64,000 nucleotides of DNA from Devosia soli (GTDB taxonomy: Bacteria; Pseudomonadota; Alphaproteobacteria; Rhizobiales; Devosiaceae), in assembly GCF_000970455.1 (NCBI RefSeq), contig NZ_LAJG01000001.1, positions 1 to 64,000 of the forward strand. Direction: 5' to 3'. Numbering within the stretch: the stretch's first letter is position 1; each line of letters opens with the position of its first letter. This document shows, piece by piece, positions 25,444 to 34,497 of the stretch. The notes under the pieces were generated by a model. That model saw only the letters and a list, made by a program, of their open reading frames with translations, searched no databases and was not told where the DNA came from. Both the position numbers and the translations under genes were made by a program.

Positions 25444-27105
25444 ATGCCCAGCTCCAATCCGCGCCACCCCAATTTTCCCATTCCCGGCGGGCATGAACTG
25501 CGCGCCAAGGGCTGGCGGCAAGAGGGACTGCTGCGGCTGCTCGAAAACGTTTTGGCGGTGGGCGAAAATCCGGACCAGCTGATCGTTTACGCCGCGCTCG
25601 GCAAGGCTGCGCGCAACTGGGCGGCGCATGAAAAGATCGTTGAGACGCTGAAAGCCATGGACGAGGACCAGACCCTTCTCATGCAGTCAGGCAAGCCGAT
25701 CGGGCTGATGAAGACCCATGCCAAGGCGCCGCTGGTGATCATGGCCAATTGCAACATCGTCGGGCAATGGGCCAAGGCCGAGGTGTTCTATGAGCTTGAG
25801 AAGAAGGGGCTGATCGCCTGGGGCGGACTGACGGCGGGGGCCTGGCAATATATCGGCAGCCAGGGTGTCATCCAGGGCACCTATGAAATCTTCATGCGCA
25901 TTGCCGAACAGCGCTTTGGCGGCTCGCTGGCCGGACGCTTTATCCTGACGGCCGGCTTGGGCGGCATGGGTGGAGCGCAGCCGCTCGCCGGGCGCATGGC
26001 GGGCGCGGCGATCCTTTGCATCGACATCGACGCCGAACGCGCCAAAAAGCGCAAGGAGATCGGCTATCTCGAAGAGATCGCGCCCGACCTCGATACGGCG
26101 CTCCAAATGATCGAGCGCGCGGTTGCTCAAAAGCGCGCGACCTCGATCGGCCTCGTCGGCAACGCGGCTGAGCTTTATCCCGAAATTTACGCCCGCGGCG
26201 TCGTGCCGGACATCGTCACCGACCAGACCTCGGCGCATGATCTCGTTCACGGTTATATTCCCAAGGGCATGAGCCTTGCGGAGGTGAAGCGCCTCCGCAG
26301 CGAGGGGCAGGGGCAGTTGATGGCGGCAAGCCGCGCCTCAATCGTCGATCATGTCCGCGCCATGCTGGCATTCCAGGCGTCTGGCTCGGAAGTGTTCGAC
26401 AATGGCAATCTGATCCGCACCCAGGCGCGCGAAGGCGGCGTCGACAATGCCTTCGACATCAAGATTTTCACCGAAGCCTATCTGCGCCCGCTCTTTGCCC
26501 GCGCCATCGGGCCCTTCCGCTGGATGGCGCTTTCGGGCGACCCGGCCGATATCGGTAAAATTGACGATGCTGTCTTGGAAATGTTTCCCGACAATAAGAT
26601 CGTCACCAACTGGATTGCCCTGGCACGCCAGCACGTGCCTTTCGAGGGCCTGCCCGCCCGCATTGCCTGGCTCGGGCACGGCGAGCGCACGGCGCTGGCG
26701 CTCAGGGTCAACGACATGGTGCGGAAGGGCGAACTCGCCGGGCCTATCGCTTTTTCCCGCGATCATCTCGATGCCGGGGCCATGGCGCATCCCAATATCA
26801 TGACCGAGCGGATGAAGGACGGCTCGGACGCCATTGCCGACTGGCCATTGCTCGACGCCATGCTGCTCTGTTCCTCCCAAGCCGATCTCGTGGTCGTCCA
26901 TTCGGGCGGTGGCGGCTATGCCGGCTACATGACGTCGGCAGGCGTGACGCTGGTGGCCGACGGCACGGATGCCGCCGACGAGCGGCTGACATTGTCGCTC
27001 ACAAACGACACCGGCCTCGGAGTCATGCGCTATGCCGATGCCGGCTACGTGGAATCGCTCGACGAAATCGCGCGCAAGAACATCCCGCACCTGCCGCTTG
27101 GCTAG
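25444..27105 (+). CDS. Thiourocanate hydratase-like urocanase homologue without the active-site Cys (553 aa)
   Basis: This is an NAD-dependent urocanase-family enzyme with normal length and strong motifs: QSGKPIGLMKTHAKAP, LTAGAWQYIGSQG, LTAGLGGMGGAQPLAGRM (NAD site), RDHLDAGAMAHPN, MKDGSDAIADWPLL and TGLGVMRYADAG. Two signature cysteines are missing. The PROSITE-type motif FQGLPxRICW is FEGLPARIAW, with Ala408 (26665-26667) for the catalytic Cys. RPLFCRGIGPFRW is RPLFARAIGPFRW. HHGGG is also HSGGG. The substitutions argue against urocanate and for a modified substrate. With the MIO-less lyase and DUF917 gene upstream, thiourocanate is the best fit. No hutH, hutI or hutG companion is present. 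Confidence 0.8.
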   Translation: MPSSNPRHPNFPIPGGHELRAKGWRQEGLLRLLENVLAVGENPDQLIVYAALGKAARNWAAHEKIVETLKAMDEDQTLLMQSGKPIGLMKTHAKAPLVIMANCNIVGQWAKAEVFYELEKKGLIAWGGLTAGAWQYIGSQGVIQGTYEIFMRIAEQRFGGSLAGRFILTAGLGGMGGAQPLAGRMAGAAILCIDIDAERAKKRKEIGYLEEIAPDLDTALQMIERAVAQKRATSIGLVGNAAELYPEIYARGVVPDIVTDQTSAHDLVHGYIPKGMSLAEVKRLRSEGQGQLMAASRASIVDHVRAMLAFQASGSEVFDNGNLIRTQAREGGVDNAFDIKIFTEAYLRPLFARAIGPFRWMALSGDPADIGKIDDAVLEMFPDNKIVTNWIALARQHVPFEGLPARIAWLGHGERTALALRVNDMVRKGELAGPIAFSRDHLDAGAMAHPNIMTERMKDGSDAIADWPLLDAMLLCSSQADLVVVHSGGGGYAGYMTSAGVTLVADGTDAADERLTLSLTNDTGLGVMRYADAGYVESLDEIARKNIPHLPLG

Positions 27106-27188
27106 GGCCTCTGCTCTGGCAGCGCCGAGGATTTCCGTGCTAGCCAAGACTGGCGCCGCAGCAGACGGCGCCCGGTGAAGGCCAGCGC

Positions 27189-27860
27189 ATGCGCATCATG
27201 CTCGTCGAGGACAACGAAGACCTGGGGGACGCCGTCGCCCAGCGGCTGCGCAATGCCGGGCATTCGGTCGAATGGGTGCGCGACGGCAACGACGTCGTCT
27301 CGGTGGCGATGAGCGAAAAGTTCGACGCGGTGGCGCTCGACCTGATGCTGCCCAATCGGGACGGCATCAAGCTGATCGCCGACCTGCGGCGCGAGCGCTT
27401 CAGCGCGCCGATCCTCGTCATCACCGCCCGTTCGGAAATCGACGACAAGGTCAGCCTGCTCGATCTCGGAGCCGACGATTATCTCGTCAAACCCTTCGAC
27501 CTGCGCGAACTCGAAGCCCGGCTGCGCGCGCTGATCCGGCGCACCGGCGGACAGACCACCAGCACGCTCAAAGTCGGCAATCTCGAACTCGACGTGGCCG
27601 GGCTCAACGCAATGGTGGCAGGCGTGCCGCTCGATCTCGGGCGCCGCGAATTCCGGCTGCTCGAAATTCTCGTCACCAGCGCTGAAAAGGTCGTTCCCAA
27701 GGAGCGGCTGATGAACCAGCTCTTCAATTTCGACGAGGCAGTGTCGATCAATGCGCTCGAATTGCACATTTCCCGCCTGCGCAAGAAGATCGAGGCGGCA
27801 GATGTCGAAATCGGCACGGTGCGCGGCGTCGGCTACGTCATGCGCGCGGCGCGGTCGTGA
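27189..27860 (+). CDS. tctD: OmpR-family response regulator, TctD type (223 aa)
   Basis: A two-domain DNA-binding response regulator. The receiver domain has acidic pair EDNEDLGD, phospho-acceptor Asp51 in VALDLMLPNRDG, Thr in VITARSE and Lys101 in DYLVKPFDL. The winged-helix domain ends in NALELHISRLRKKIEAADVEIGTVRGVGYVM. Its stop overlaps the GTG of the kinase gene by two bases. The convergent tctABC cluster suggests control of tricarboxylate-type uptake, as for TctD elsewhere. Only 83 bases separate it from the urocanase homologue, so it may also be read from the ergothioneine operon. Confidence 0.88.
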   Translation: MRIMLVEDNEDLGDAVAQRLRNAGHSVEWVRDGNDVVSVAMSEKFDAVALDLMLPNRDGIKLIADLRRERFSAPILVITARSEIDDKVSLLDLGADDYLVKPFDLRELEARLRALIRRTGGQTTSTLKVGNLELDVAGLNAMVAGVPLDLGRREFRLLEILVTSAEKVVPKERLMNQLFNFDEAVSINALELHISRLRKKIEAADVEIGTVRGVGYVMRAARS

Positions 27861-30403
27861 CCACGGTGCAGTCAGCTTTGGGTGAGGGCAATGCGCCGCT
27901 TGCGGCTGATCGGGATCGCCGCTCGTTTTCCATTCGCCGGCGGATCGTTGCCCTGGCGCTGGCGCTGCTGCTGGCGGCCGCGGTGGTGCTGATCGTCTTT
28001 ATTCGCGACTATGCCGAGCGCTCTGCAGACCGGGCCTATGATCGTTTGCTTGCAGCCTCTGCGCTGACCATAGCCGGGGCGGTGCAGGTCGATGGCGATC
28101 TCGTGACGGTCGAATTGCCCTATGCCTCTTTCGGCATGTTTTCGGGCAGGGACCGCTTGTTTTACGCCGTTGAAAGCCAAGGCGGGCGCTCGGTGACCGG
28201 CTACGAGGACCTTTCGGCGCTGCTGCCGGAAATGCGCTCGGCCGGGCCCAGTTTTATCGACCTGCACTATCGGGGCGACGTGGTGCGGGTTGCCAGCGTC
28301 GGGCGCCTGACCTCGTCCGGGGCCGATGCCAGCTGGGTCACCATTCACGTGGCCGAAACCCAGAGCGAACGCGAGGCGCTGGCCTCCGAGATTCTGTCCA
28401 ATGCCATCGTACCGGTGATTGCCCTGACCCTCTTGGCGATCGGGCTTGTCTGGTTCGGCATCGGACGCATGTTCGTGCCGCTCTATCAGCTCGAGCGCGA
28501 ACTGCAGATGCGGGCGCCGCATGATCTATCGCCGCTCGATGTGCCGGTGCCGGTTGAGGTCAGCCAGTTGGTCAAGGCGCTCAATGCCTTCATGGGGCGC
28601 TTGAGCAGCGCCGTCGACCGCGTAACCGGGCTTGTGGCCGAAGCCGCGCACGAAGTGCGTACGCCGCTTGCTTCGCTGCGGGCCCAGGCCGAGGTGGCGA
28701 TGGAGGAAAAGGACCCGGAGGCACTGCGCCGCCGCGTCGAGCGCATTCACCTCGGCGCCGTGCAGGCAAGCCAACTGGTGTCGCAGCTGCTGATGGAAGC
28801 CACGATTTCCCACCGGCTCGAAAACCAGGAAGTGGAAGTGACCGAGTTCGGCAGCATCATCGACGAGGTGCGCCAGAGGCTCGATCCGGAAAGCGCCGAA
28901 CGGGTGGTGGTCGCCATCGCGCCAGCGGTGGCTGCAGCGGCTATCCGCGGGGATCGGGTTGGCTTGCGCGAAATGGTGCGCAATGTTCTCGACAATGCCC
29001 TCATCTATTCGGCAGGCCTGGTCGAGATCGGCGGGGCGGTTTCGGACGGGTTGTTGACGGTGACCATTGCCGATCGCGGGCCGGGGATTGCCGAAAGCGA
29101 AATGACGACGGTGCTCGACCGGTTCAAGCGCGGGTCTTCGAGCGGCTCGAAACCCGGATCGGGCCTTGGCCTGTCGATCGTCAAGCGCGTGGCCGAAGGC
29201 CATCGGGGAACACTTACGCTGATGAACCGGACGGGTGGCGGATTGGTGGTCGAAATCGTGCTGCCGCTTGTCGGGCGCACGCCGAAACTCGAACAGATGC
29301 GCAAGGCATTGGGGAGCCTTTCGGCGCTCCTCTTCTGTCTCTTCCTTTTGCCCGGAGACGTTCGCGCCGAGCCGCTGCGCTATGAGGCGCCGAGCGGGGA
29401 TGGCGCGCGCGTCCTTCACATCGTCGGGGTGACCGACACGCCGCTCTTTGCCCATTTCGTCGACGGGTTTCAGCGCCAATATCCCGATGTGACGGTGGTT
29501 TACGAGGAAACCGATTCCCGGCCGCTCTTCGAGCGCTTCGTGGCGGGAGAATTGGTGCCGGCGCCGGACCTGCTGATCAGTTCGGCTTCGGACCTGCAGA
29601 TCAAGCTCGCCAATGACGGCTATGCGCTCGCCTATGACAGCCCCTATCTCAGCGTCCTGCCGGACTGGGCGCATTGGCGTAACGAGGTTTTTGGATTCAC
29701 CTTCGAACCTGCGGTGATCATCTACAATCCCGACAGGATTGCGGCGAGCGATGTGCCGCGCACCCACCTAAAACTTGCCGAAATGCTCGAGACCGAGACG
29801 GAGCGGTTTCGGGGAATGATCGCGACGTATGACATCACCGCTTCGGGGGTCGGCTATCTTCTCGCCTCGCAGGATCAGGTGATTTCATCCAATTTCTGGC
29901 GCCTGGCTGCCGCATTCGGACGCGCAGGCGCGCAATTCAGCGGGTCGAGCCCCGCCATTCTCAATGGCGTTGCCGATGGCAGCCTGGCGCTGGGCTATAA
30001 TGTGCTCGGCTCCTATGCCTTTGCGCGCAAGGCCGCGGGCGCCAATATCGAGATCGTCGTTCCGGACGATTACGTTTTGGTCTTGACCCGCTCCCTGCTC
30101 ATCCCGCGCGAGGCCGAACATCCCGATCTGGCGCGGCTATTCGTCGACTTTGCGCTTTCCCCAAGCGGCCAGGCGATCGCTGCGGGAGAAACGGCTCTGG
30201 GATCGGTGTCGGAAGGCATCGTCGGCCCCTGGACGAGCCAGGCGATCGCCGACATGGGGCGCGGCGTCATCCAGCCCATTCCGCTGGGGCCGGCGCTGCT
30301 CGTCTCGCTCGATCAGCAGCGGCGCAAGCGCTTTCTCGATAGCTGGGGAGAGATCGTGGCGCCCAAATCCGGCTTGCCGGCGGCGAATGCATCCGGGACC
30401 TGA
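27857..30403 (+). CDS. Sensor histidine kinase fused to a C-terminal periplasmic binding protein (848 aa)
   Basis: Residues 1-480 are a TctE-type kinase: membrane helix 1 at 30-49, periplasmic region 50-183, helix 2 at 184-203, linker, H-box AAHEVRTPLASL with His265, N-box VRNVLDNALIYS and G-boxes DRGPGIAESE and KPGSGLGLSIVKR. Residue 481 is a Met (29297) followed by a basic and hydrophobic stretch to about 504 that looks like a signal peptide or third membrane helix. Residues 505-848 form an iron/spermidine-type solute-binding domain (YPDVTVVYEETDSRPLFERF and PAVIIYNPDRI). There is no stop between the halves. If made as one chain, the third helix puts the binding domain in the periplasm. An internal start at 29297 could also yield a separate binding protein. 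The start codon is GTG. Confidence 0.82.
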   Translation: MTTVQSALGEGNAPLAADRDRRSFSIRRRIVALALALLLAAAVVLIVFIRDYAERSADRAYDRLLAASALTIAGAVQVDGDLVTVELPYASFGMFSGRDRLFYAVESQGGRSVTGYEDLSALLPEMRSAGPSFIDLHYRGDVVRVASVGRLTSSGADASWVTIHVAETQSEREALASEILSNAIVPVIALTLLAIGLVWFGIGRMFVPLYQLERELQMRAPHDLSPLDVPVPVEVSQLVKALNAFMGRLSSAVDRVTGLVAEAAHEVRTPLASLRAQAEVAMEEKDPEALRRRVERIHLGAVQASQLVSQLLMEATISHRLENQEVEVTEFGSIIDEVRQRLDPESAERVVVAIAPAVAAAAIRGDRVGLREMVRNVLDNALIYSAGLVEIGGAVSDGLLTVTIADRGPGIAESEMTTVLDRFKRGSSSGSKPGSGLGLSIVKRVAEGHRGTLTLMNRTGGGLVVEIVLPLVGRTPKLEQMRKALGSLSALLFCLFLLPGDVRAEPLRYEAPSGDGARVLHIVGVTDTPLFAHFVDGFQRQYPDVTVVYEETDSRPLFERFVAGELVPAPDLLISSASDLQIKLANDGYALAYDSPYLSVLPDWAHWRNEVFGFTFEPAVIIYNPDRIAASDVPRTHLKLAEMLETETERFRGMIATYDITASGVGYLLASQDQVISSNFWRLAAAFGRAGAQFSGSSPAILNGVADGSLALGYNVLGSYAFARKAAGANIEIVVPDDYVLVLTRSLLIPREAEHPDLARLFVDFALSPSGQAIAAGETALGSVSEGIVGPWTSQAIADMGRGVIQPIPLGPALLVSLDQQRRKRFLDSWGEIVAPKSGLPAANASGT

Positions 30404-30415
30404 AATCCCGGATGC
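30389..30415. terminator. Bidirectional hairpin between convergent kinase and tctA genes
   Basis: A perfect 10-bp stem GCATCCGGGA/TCCCGGATGC with a 7-nt loop overlaps the stop codon of the kinase-fusion gene and lies 7 bases before the tctA stop. Only short A/T flanks follow, so termination strength is uncertain, but the convergent position fits a shared terminator. Confidence 0.6.
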
Positions 30416-30421
30416 AAAGGA

Positions 30422-31969
30422 TCAGTCTTCGTCGCTCGCCAATTGGCCGAGCACGTCGCCCCTGCCTCTCAGCCGCAGATAAAGCGGCAAGAGCACGGCA
30501 GCCGCTGCCACGACATAAAGCGTGATGGCGATGGGCGAATGAACGAGGATCATCGGATCGCCCTGGCTGATCGCCAGCGCCCGGCGCAATTGCTGTTCGG
30601 CCATGGGCCCCAGGATCAGGCCCACCACCACCGGCGCGATCGGATAGCCGAAGCGGCGGAGGAGATAGCCGAGGATGCCGAAGGCGAGAAGCAGCAGCAG
30701 CTCGAACGAGAACGAGATCGGCCCGAGCCGGCCCGACATGGCGCCATTGGCCCCAAGCGTGCCGAGCGTTGCAAAGACCAGGATGCCGCCATAAAGCCAG
30801 GGCCGCGGAATGGTCAGCAGCTTCACCCAGAGCCCGATCAGGGGCAGGTTGAGCACGATGAGCATGAAATTGGCGACGAGCAGGCTCGCGATCAGCGCCC
30901 AGACGAGGGAGGCGTTGTTGGTAAAGAGCAGCGGGCCGGGCTGGAGGCCGAACTGCTGGAAGCCGGCGAGCATGATCGCAGCGGTCGCGGTGGTCGGCAG
31001 GCCCAGCGTCAGGAGCGGCACGAGCGTACCGGCGGCCGAAGCGTTGTTGGCAGCTTCCGGACCCGCCACGCCCTCGATGGCGCCATGGCCGAACTCTTCG
31101 GGGCGCTTGGCAAAGGTGCGTTCGGCGCTGTAGCTCAAAAAGCTCGCGACATCGGCGCCCCCGGCCGGCATGGCGCCGATCGGGAAGCCGATGGCGCTGC
31201 CGCGCAGCCATGGGATCCAGCTGCGCTTCCAATCGTCCTTGGTCATCCAGATCGAGCCCTTGACCGCCAGCACCTCTTCCTTGGCGAGGGCCCGGTCGGC
31301 CGCGATCTTGAGGGTTTCGCCGATGGCAAAGAGTGCGACGGCAAGGGTCGTCACTTCGATGCCGTCGAGAAGATCGGGGATGCCGAAGGAAAGGCGCGCC
31401 TGGCCGGTCTGGAGATCGATGCCGATGATGCCAAGGCCAAGCCCGATGAAGAGGGCGGTGAGGCCGCGCAGGGCACTGTCGCCGAAGGCGGCCGAGACAG
31501 TGATGAAGGCAAGCACCATCAGCGCGAAATATTCGGCGGGGCCGAAGGCGAGTGCGAACTTGACGACCCAGGGGGCGACGAAGGCGAGGGCCAGCGTGGC
31601 GATAAGGCCGGCGATGAACGAGCCGATGGCAGCCGTTGCGAGCGCCGGGCCGCCGCGGCCCTTGCGCGCCATCTTGTTGCCTTCGAGCGCGGTGACGATT
31701 GAAGCGGATTCCCCGGGCGTGTTGAGGAGGATCGACGTGGTCGAGCCGCCATACATGCCGCCATAATAGATGCCGGCGAACATGATTAGCGAGCCGGCCG
31801 GATCGAGGCGATAGGTGACCGGCAGGAGCAGCGCCACGGTGAGCGCGGGGCCGATGCCGGGCAGGACGCCGACGGCGGTGCCGAGCGTGACGCCGATCAG
31901 CGCATAGATGAGATTTTGCAGTTGAAGGGCAGCAAGCAGGCCCTCGGCAAGCAGTCCGAACGTGTCCAT
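30422..31969 (-). CDS. tctA: Tripartite tricarboxylate transporter large permease TctA (515 aa)
   Basis: This is the large membrane subunit of a TTT-family secondary importer for di- and tricarboxylates, with about 12 hydrophobic segments. Signature motifs are [68 protein letters not shown], and the repeat-like [23 protein letters not shown] with [19 protein letters not shown]. It is last of the minus-strand tctCBA operon, 15 bases after tctB, and converges on the kinase-fusion gene. Confidence 0.95.
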   Translation of the reverse strand: MDTFGLLAEGLLAALQLQNLIYALIGVTLGTAVGVLPGIGPALTVALLLPVTYRLDPAGSLIMFAGIYYGGMYGGSTTSILLNTPGESASIVTALEGNKMARKGRGGPALATAAIGSFIAGLIATLALAFVAPWVVKFALAFGPAEYFALMVLAFITVSAAFGDSALRGLTALFIGLGLGIIGIDLQTGQARLSFGIPDLLDGIEVTTLAVALFAIGETLKIAADRALAKEEVLAVKGSIWMTKDDWKRSWIPWLRGSAIGFPIGAMPAGGADVASFLSYSAERTFAKRPEEFGHGAIEGVAGPEAANNASAAGTLVPLLTLGLPTTATAAIMLAGFQQFGLQPGPLLFTNNASLVWALIASLLVANFMLIVLNLPLIGLWVKLLTIPRPWLYGGILVFATLGTLGANGAMSGRLGPISFSFELLLLLAFGILGYLLRRFGYPIAPVVVGLILGPMAEQQLRRALAISQGDPMILVHSPIAITLYVVAAAAVLLPLYLRLRGRGDVLGQLASDED

Positions 31970-31984
31970 GTCAAAGGCGTCCGA

Positions 31985-32470
31985 TCAGGGAACGAGCCGC
32001 TCGAGCGGACCCATCGGCAGCGAGAGCTGCAGGCCCTTCGCGAAGATGAACCAAACGGCAAATGCGAAAACCACGCCAAGGGGAATGGTCTGCCAGAGCG
32101 GACCGCGACCGAAGGCCTTGGCAGTGAAGGCGAAGAGAATTCCCGTGCCGATGGAGAAGCCGGCCCAGCCAAGGGTCAGGAGTTGGGCAACGAGCCCGCC
32201 GATGATCCAGGCGATGGGAATGAAATTGTCATCCTCGCGCGGCGGGAAACCGCGGCGGAAAGCGGACACCACGGTGCCGATGGAAAGAAGGCCCAGGCCC
32301 GCGGCGATGATATAGGGGAAAACGGTGGGGCCGATCCGCGCCTGGATCGGCGGCACGCGCATCTGGCTCGTCTGCCAGACGATGACGGCGGCGATCCCGG
32401 CAAGGATCGCCGCTATGACCAGCGCCGCCCCATCGGGGCGGCGCGCAAGGCGGACGGGCTCGGCGCTCAT
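31985..32470 (-). CDS. tctB: Tripartite tricarboxylate transporter small permease TctB (161 aa)
   Basis: This is the small four-helix membrane subunit (DUF1468/TctB). Hydrophobic segments are ALVIAAILAGIAAVIVW, YIIAAGLGLLSIGTVV, WIIGGLVAQLLTLGWAGFSI and TIPLGVVFAFAVWFIFAKGLQL. The ending LPMGPLERLVP is typical of the family. ATGA overlap couples it to tctC. Confidence 0.92.
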   Translation of the reverse strand: MSAEPVRLARRPDGAALVIAAILAGIAAVIVWQTSQMRVPPIQARIGPTVFPYIIAAGLGLLSIGTVVSAFRRGFPPREDDNFIPIAWIIGGLVAQLLTLGWAGFSIGTGILFAFTAKAFGRGPLWQTIPLGVVFAFAVWFIFAKGLQLSLPMGPLERLVP

Positions 32471-33411
32471 TGGACGAGGCCGATTTCGCGCAGGATGGAT
32501 TCGGTGGCCGCGATATCCTCGGTCAGCTGGGCCTTGAAGGCGTCGCCGGCGAGATAGGTGTTGACCCAGCCGCGGGATTCGAGCGCGGCCTTCCAGCTCG
32601 CCGAATTGACCATCTTCTCGATATCGGCCGAAATGGCGGCCTTCTGCTCATCGGTGATGCCGGGCGCAGCGGCAACCATGCGCCAGTTTTGCACGGCAAC
32701 GTCGACGCCGGATTCCTTGAGGGTCGGCGCATCGACATTGGGAACGCGCTCGGCGGTCGAGACGGCGAGGAGGCGCAGTTCGCCCGCTTCGATCTGGCTG
32801 GCGAATTCGCTATAACCGGAAATGCCGACCGTGACCTGGCCGCCGAGAACGGCTGCGAGCGCTTCGCCGCCACCCGAATAGGCGATGTAGTTGACCTGGG
32901 TCGGATCGGCGCCGACGGCCTTGGTGATGAGACCCGCCGTGATGTGGTCGGCGCCGCCGGCCGAACCGCCAGCCCAGGACACCGCACCGGTATTTTCCTT
33001 GAGCGCTGCTGCAAGGTCATCCACCGACTGCAGGGCCGAGGACGCAGGCACGACGATGGCAATGGCTTCGCCGGTGAGGCGGGCGATCGGGGTGACCTGA
33101 TCGAGCGTGACCGGGGACGCGTTGGTGAGGATGGCGCCCACCATCACATAGCCGCCGACGATCAGGGCATTGCGATCGCCATTGGACTGGTTGACGAACT
33201 GGGCAAGGCCGATCGTGCCGCCGGCGCCGGGCACGTTGGTCACCTGGACATTGCCGGAAATGCCTTCGGCCTGCAGCGATTCCTGCATGGTACGGGCGGT
33301 CTGGTCCCAGCCGCCACCGGGGGCCGCGGGGGCCATGATGGTATAGTCAGCAGCAAAGGATGGCAGGGCGAGCGCGCCGGAAACCAGCGCGGCGAGAATG
33401 AACTTGTTCAT
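32467..33411 (-). CDS. tctC: Tripartite tricarboxylate transporter binding protein TctC (314 aa)
   Basis: This is a periplasmic Bug-family solute receptor. The signal peptide [20 protein letters not shown] is followed by [20 protein letters not shown], the family's ligand-loop signature, then [19 protein letters not shown] and [18 protein letters not shown] chose the ATG at 33411, which has GGGAGGA just upstream. An ATG 45 bases earlier would put 15 residues before the signal peptide. It is first in the tctCBA operon. The ligand is probably a carboxylate, as for related receptors. Confidence 0.93.
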   Translation of the reverse strand: MNKFILAALVSGALALPSFAADYTIMAPAAPGGGWDQTARTMQESLQAEGISGNVQVTNVPGAGGTIGLAQFVNQSNGDRNALIVGGYVMVGAILTNASPVTLDQVTPIARLTGEAIAIVVPASSALQSVDDLAAALKENTGAVSWAGGSAGGADHITAGLITKAVGADPTQVNYIAYSGGGEALAAVLGGQVTVGISGYSEFASQIEAGELRLLAVSTAERVPNVDAPTLKESGVDVAVQNWRMVAAAPGITDEQKAAISADIEKMVNSASWKAALESRGWVNTYLAGDAFKAQLTEDIAATESILREIGLVQ

Positions 33412-33544
33412 GGATCCTCCCAAGTGAACGGGGAACGTCGTTGCGTCCTGCCCCAACCCTAGAGCGGCTTCCTGTCATCGTCCTGTCGTCAAGGGATTGC
33501 CCGAGCGTTCCGTGCCAGCTGCCGGGTGCTGCGAGAGGTGGGAG

Positions 33545-33588
33545 CCATCCGGGAGGAGCGTCGTGGTCCGATCCCGGATGGTGTTTTT
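33545..33588. repeat. Hairpin sharing its core with the 30389 hairpin, at the other end of tct
   Basis: CCATCCGGGA (33545-33554) and TCCCGGATGG (33572-33581) form a 10-bp stem with a 17-nt loop, followed on the plus strand by TGTTTTT. Genes on both sides run on the minus strand, so the T-run is in the wrong direction for their terminator. The core CATCCGGGA/TCCCGGATG is the same as in the 30389-30415 hairpin, so the two copies bracket tctCBA. Confidence 0.5.
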
Positions 33589-33591
33589 AGG

Positions 33592-34497
33592 TCAGCCGAA
33601 GTTGGCCAGACCCTGTACGCCGCGGTGGAAACGGGCGAGCTTGGCGTAGAAATCCTCGAGGATGTAGCGGATGTCGATGGTGTCGTAGACTTTTATCGGA
33701 CGGTGCTGGCCATTGTGGATGTAGTGCATCTGCGGCGAGAACTCGGGGGCGGGGCGCCAGTCGAAGGTGCCGCCGAGGGGATTGAGGATCACCGAGAGGG
33801 CGGGGGTGTCGCCGAGAGAGCGATGCTCGATCGGGCCCTGGTGCACGCGAAGATTCCAGTCGATGAGCTGGTCGACGAGATATTTGCCGATCGCGCCCTT
33901 GTCCTCGCAACGCTCCTGCAGTTCGGCATAGCTCACCGACATCATGCGATAGACGGTGGAAGGGATCTGCCACACCTGGACCTTCGAGCGCATGACGACG
34001 TTGGCAGCGGCAATATCGTTCATGAGGTTGAATTCGCGGCCGCCTGAGGGCCAGACACCGCCGCCAATCCAGACGCAGATGACGTTGCTCTCGTTGAGGC
34101 GCGGCTCCATGAGGATGGCCGAGGCCATGTCGGTCAGGGGGCCGAGAAAGGCGACATAGAGCGGGCGGTCATCGTCGCTCATCGCCTGATCGATGATCAT
34201 CTGGGCGCCCGGAGAGGGAACCGGCGTGGTCTCGTCGGGAAGGGCCGCGGCGGCGCCATTGGCGACTGGAATGCGCCCTTCGAGGTCCATGAGCTTGAGG
34301 AGATGATCGATCTCCTGGCGGCTGTCCTCCATCGAGGTCTTGGAGCGGTGCGCGCCGAAATGGGCGGCGATGATGCCGTGGAAATCGAAGGTCGGCGTCA
34401 GGAGCGCGTGGACGATGGTGAACTGGTCGTCGGCCTCGTTCTTGGCGTCGGTGTTCAGAATCAGGCGAGCGCGCTTTTCGCGGGGGAGATTGGTCAT
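33592..34497 (-). CDS. Nucleoside hydrolase-like protein (301 aa)
   Basis: This is a member of the nucleoside hydrolase fold family. The N-terminal motif is LILNTDAKNEADDQFTIVHALL (aligned with DTDPGIDDAxA, keeping Asp and Asp-Asp). Later come VAFLGPLTDMASAIL and CVWIGGGVWPSGGREFNLMNDIAAANVVM. The changed first motif (NTDAKNEADD) suggests an atypical substrate, perhaps an N- or O-glycoside of a sugar handled by this locus. The ATG at 34497 overlaps the stop of the isomerase gene by one base (TAATG). An upstream ATG at 34710 lies inside that gene. It is last in the minus-strand apiose-type operon. Confidence 0.84.
   Translation of the reverse strand: MTNLPREKRARLILNTDAKNEADDQFTIVHALLTPTFDFHGIIAAHFGAHRSKTSMEDSRQEIDHLLKLMDLEGRIPVANGAAAALPDETTPVPSPGAQMIIDQAMSDDDRPLYVAFLGPLTDMASAILMEPRLNESNVICVWIGGGVWPSGGREFNLMNDIAAANVVMRSKVQVWQIPSTVYRMMSVSYAELQERCEDKGAIGKYLVDQLIDWNLRVHQGPIEHRSLGDTPALSVILNPLGGTFDWRPAPEFSPQMHYIHNGQHRPIKVYDTIDIRYILEDFYAKLARFHRGVQGLANFG

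Noticed and set aside
18666-27105. Standard histidine utilisation (hut) operon
   Set aside because: The lyase lacks the MIO triad, the urocanase homologue lacks its Cys, and hutI, hutG and hutC are absent while a betaine importer and DUF917 gene are present.
33545-33588. Intrinsic terminator for the minus-strand sugar operon
   Set aside because: The T-run is on the plus strand side, the wrong orientation for genes that run leftwards.
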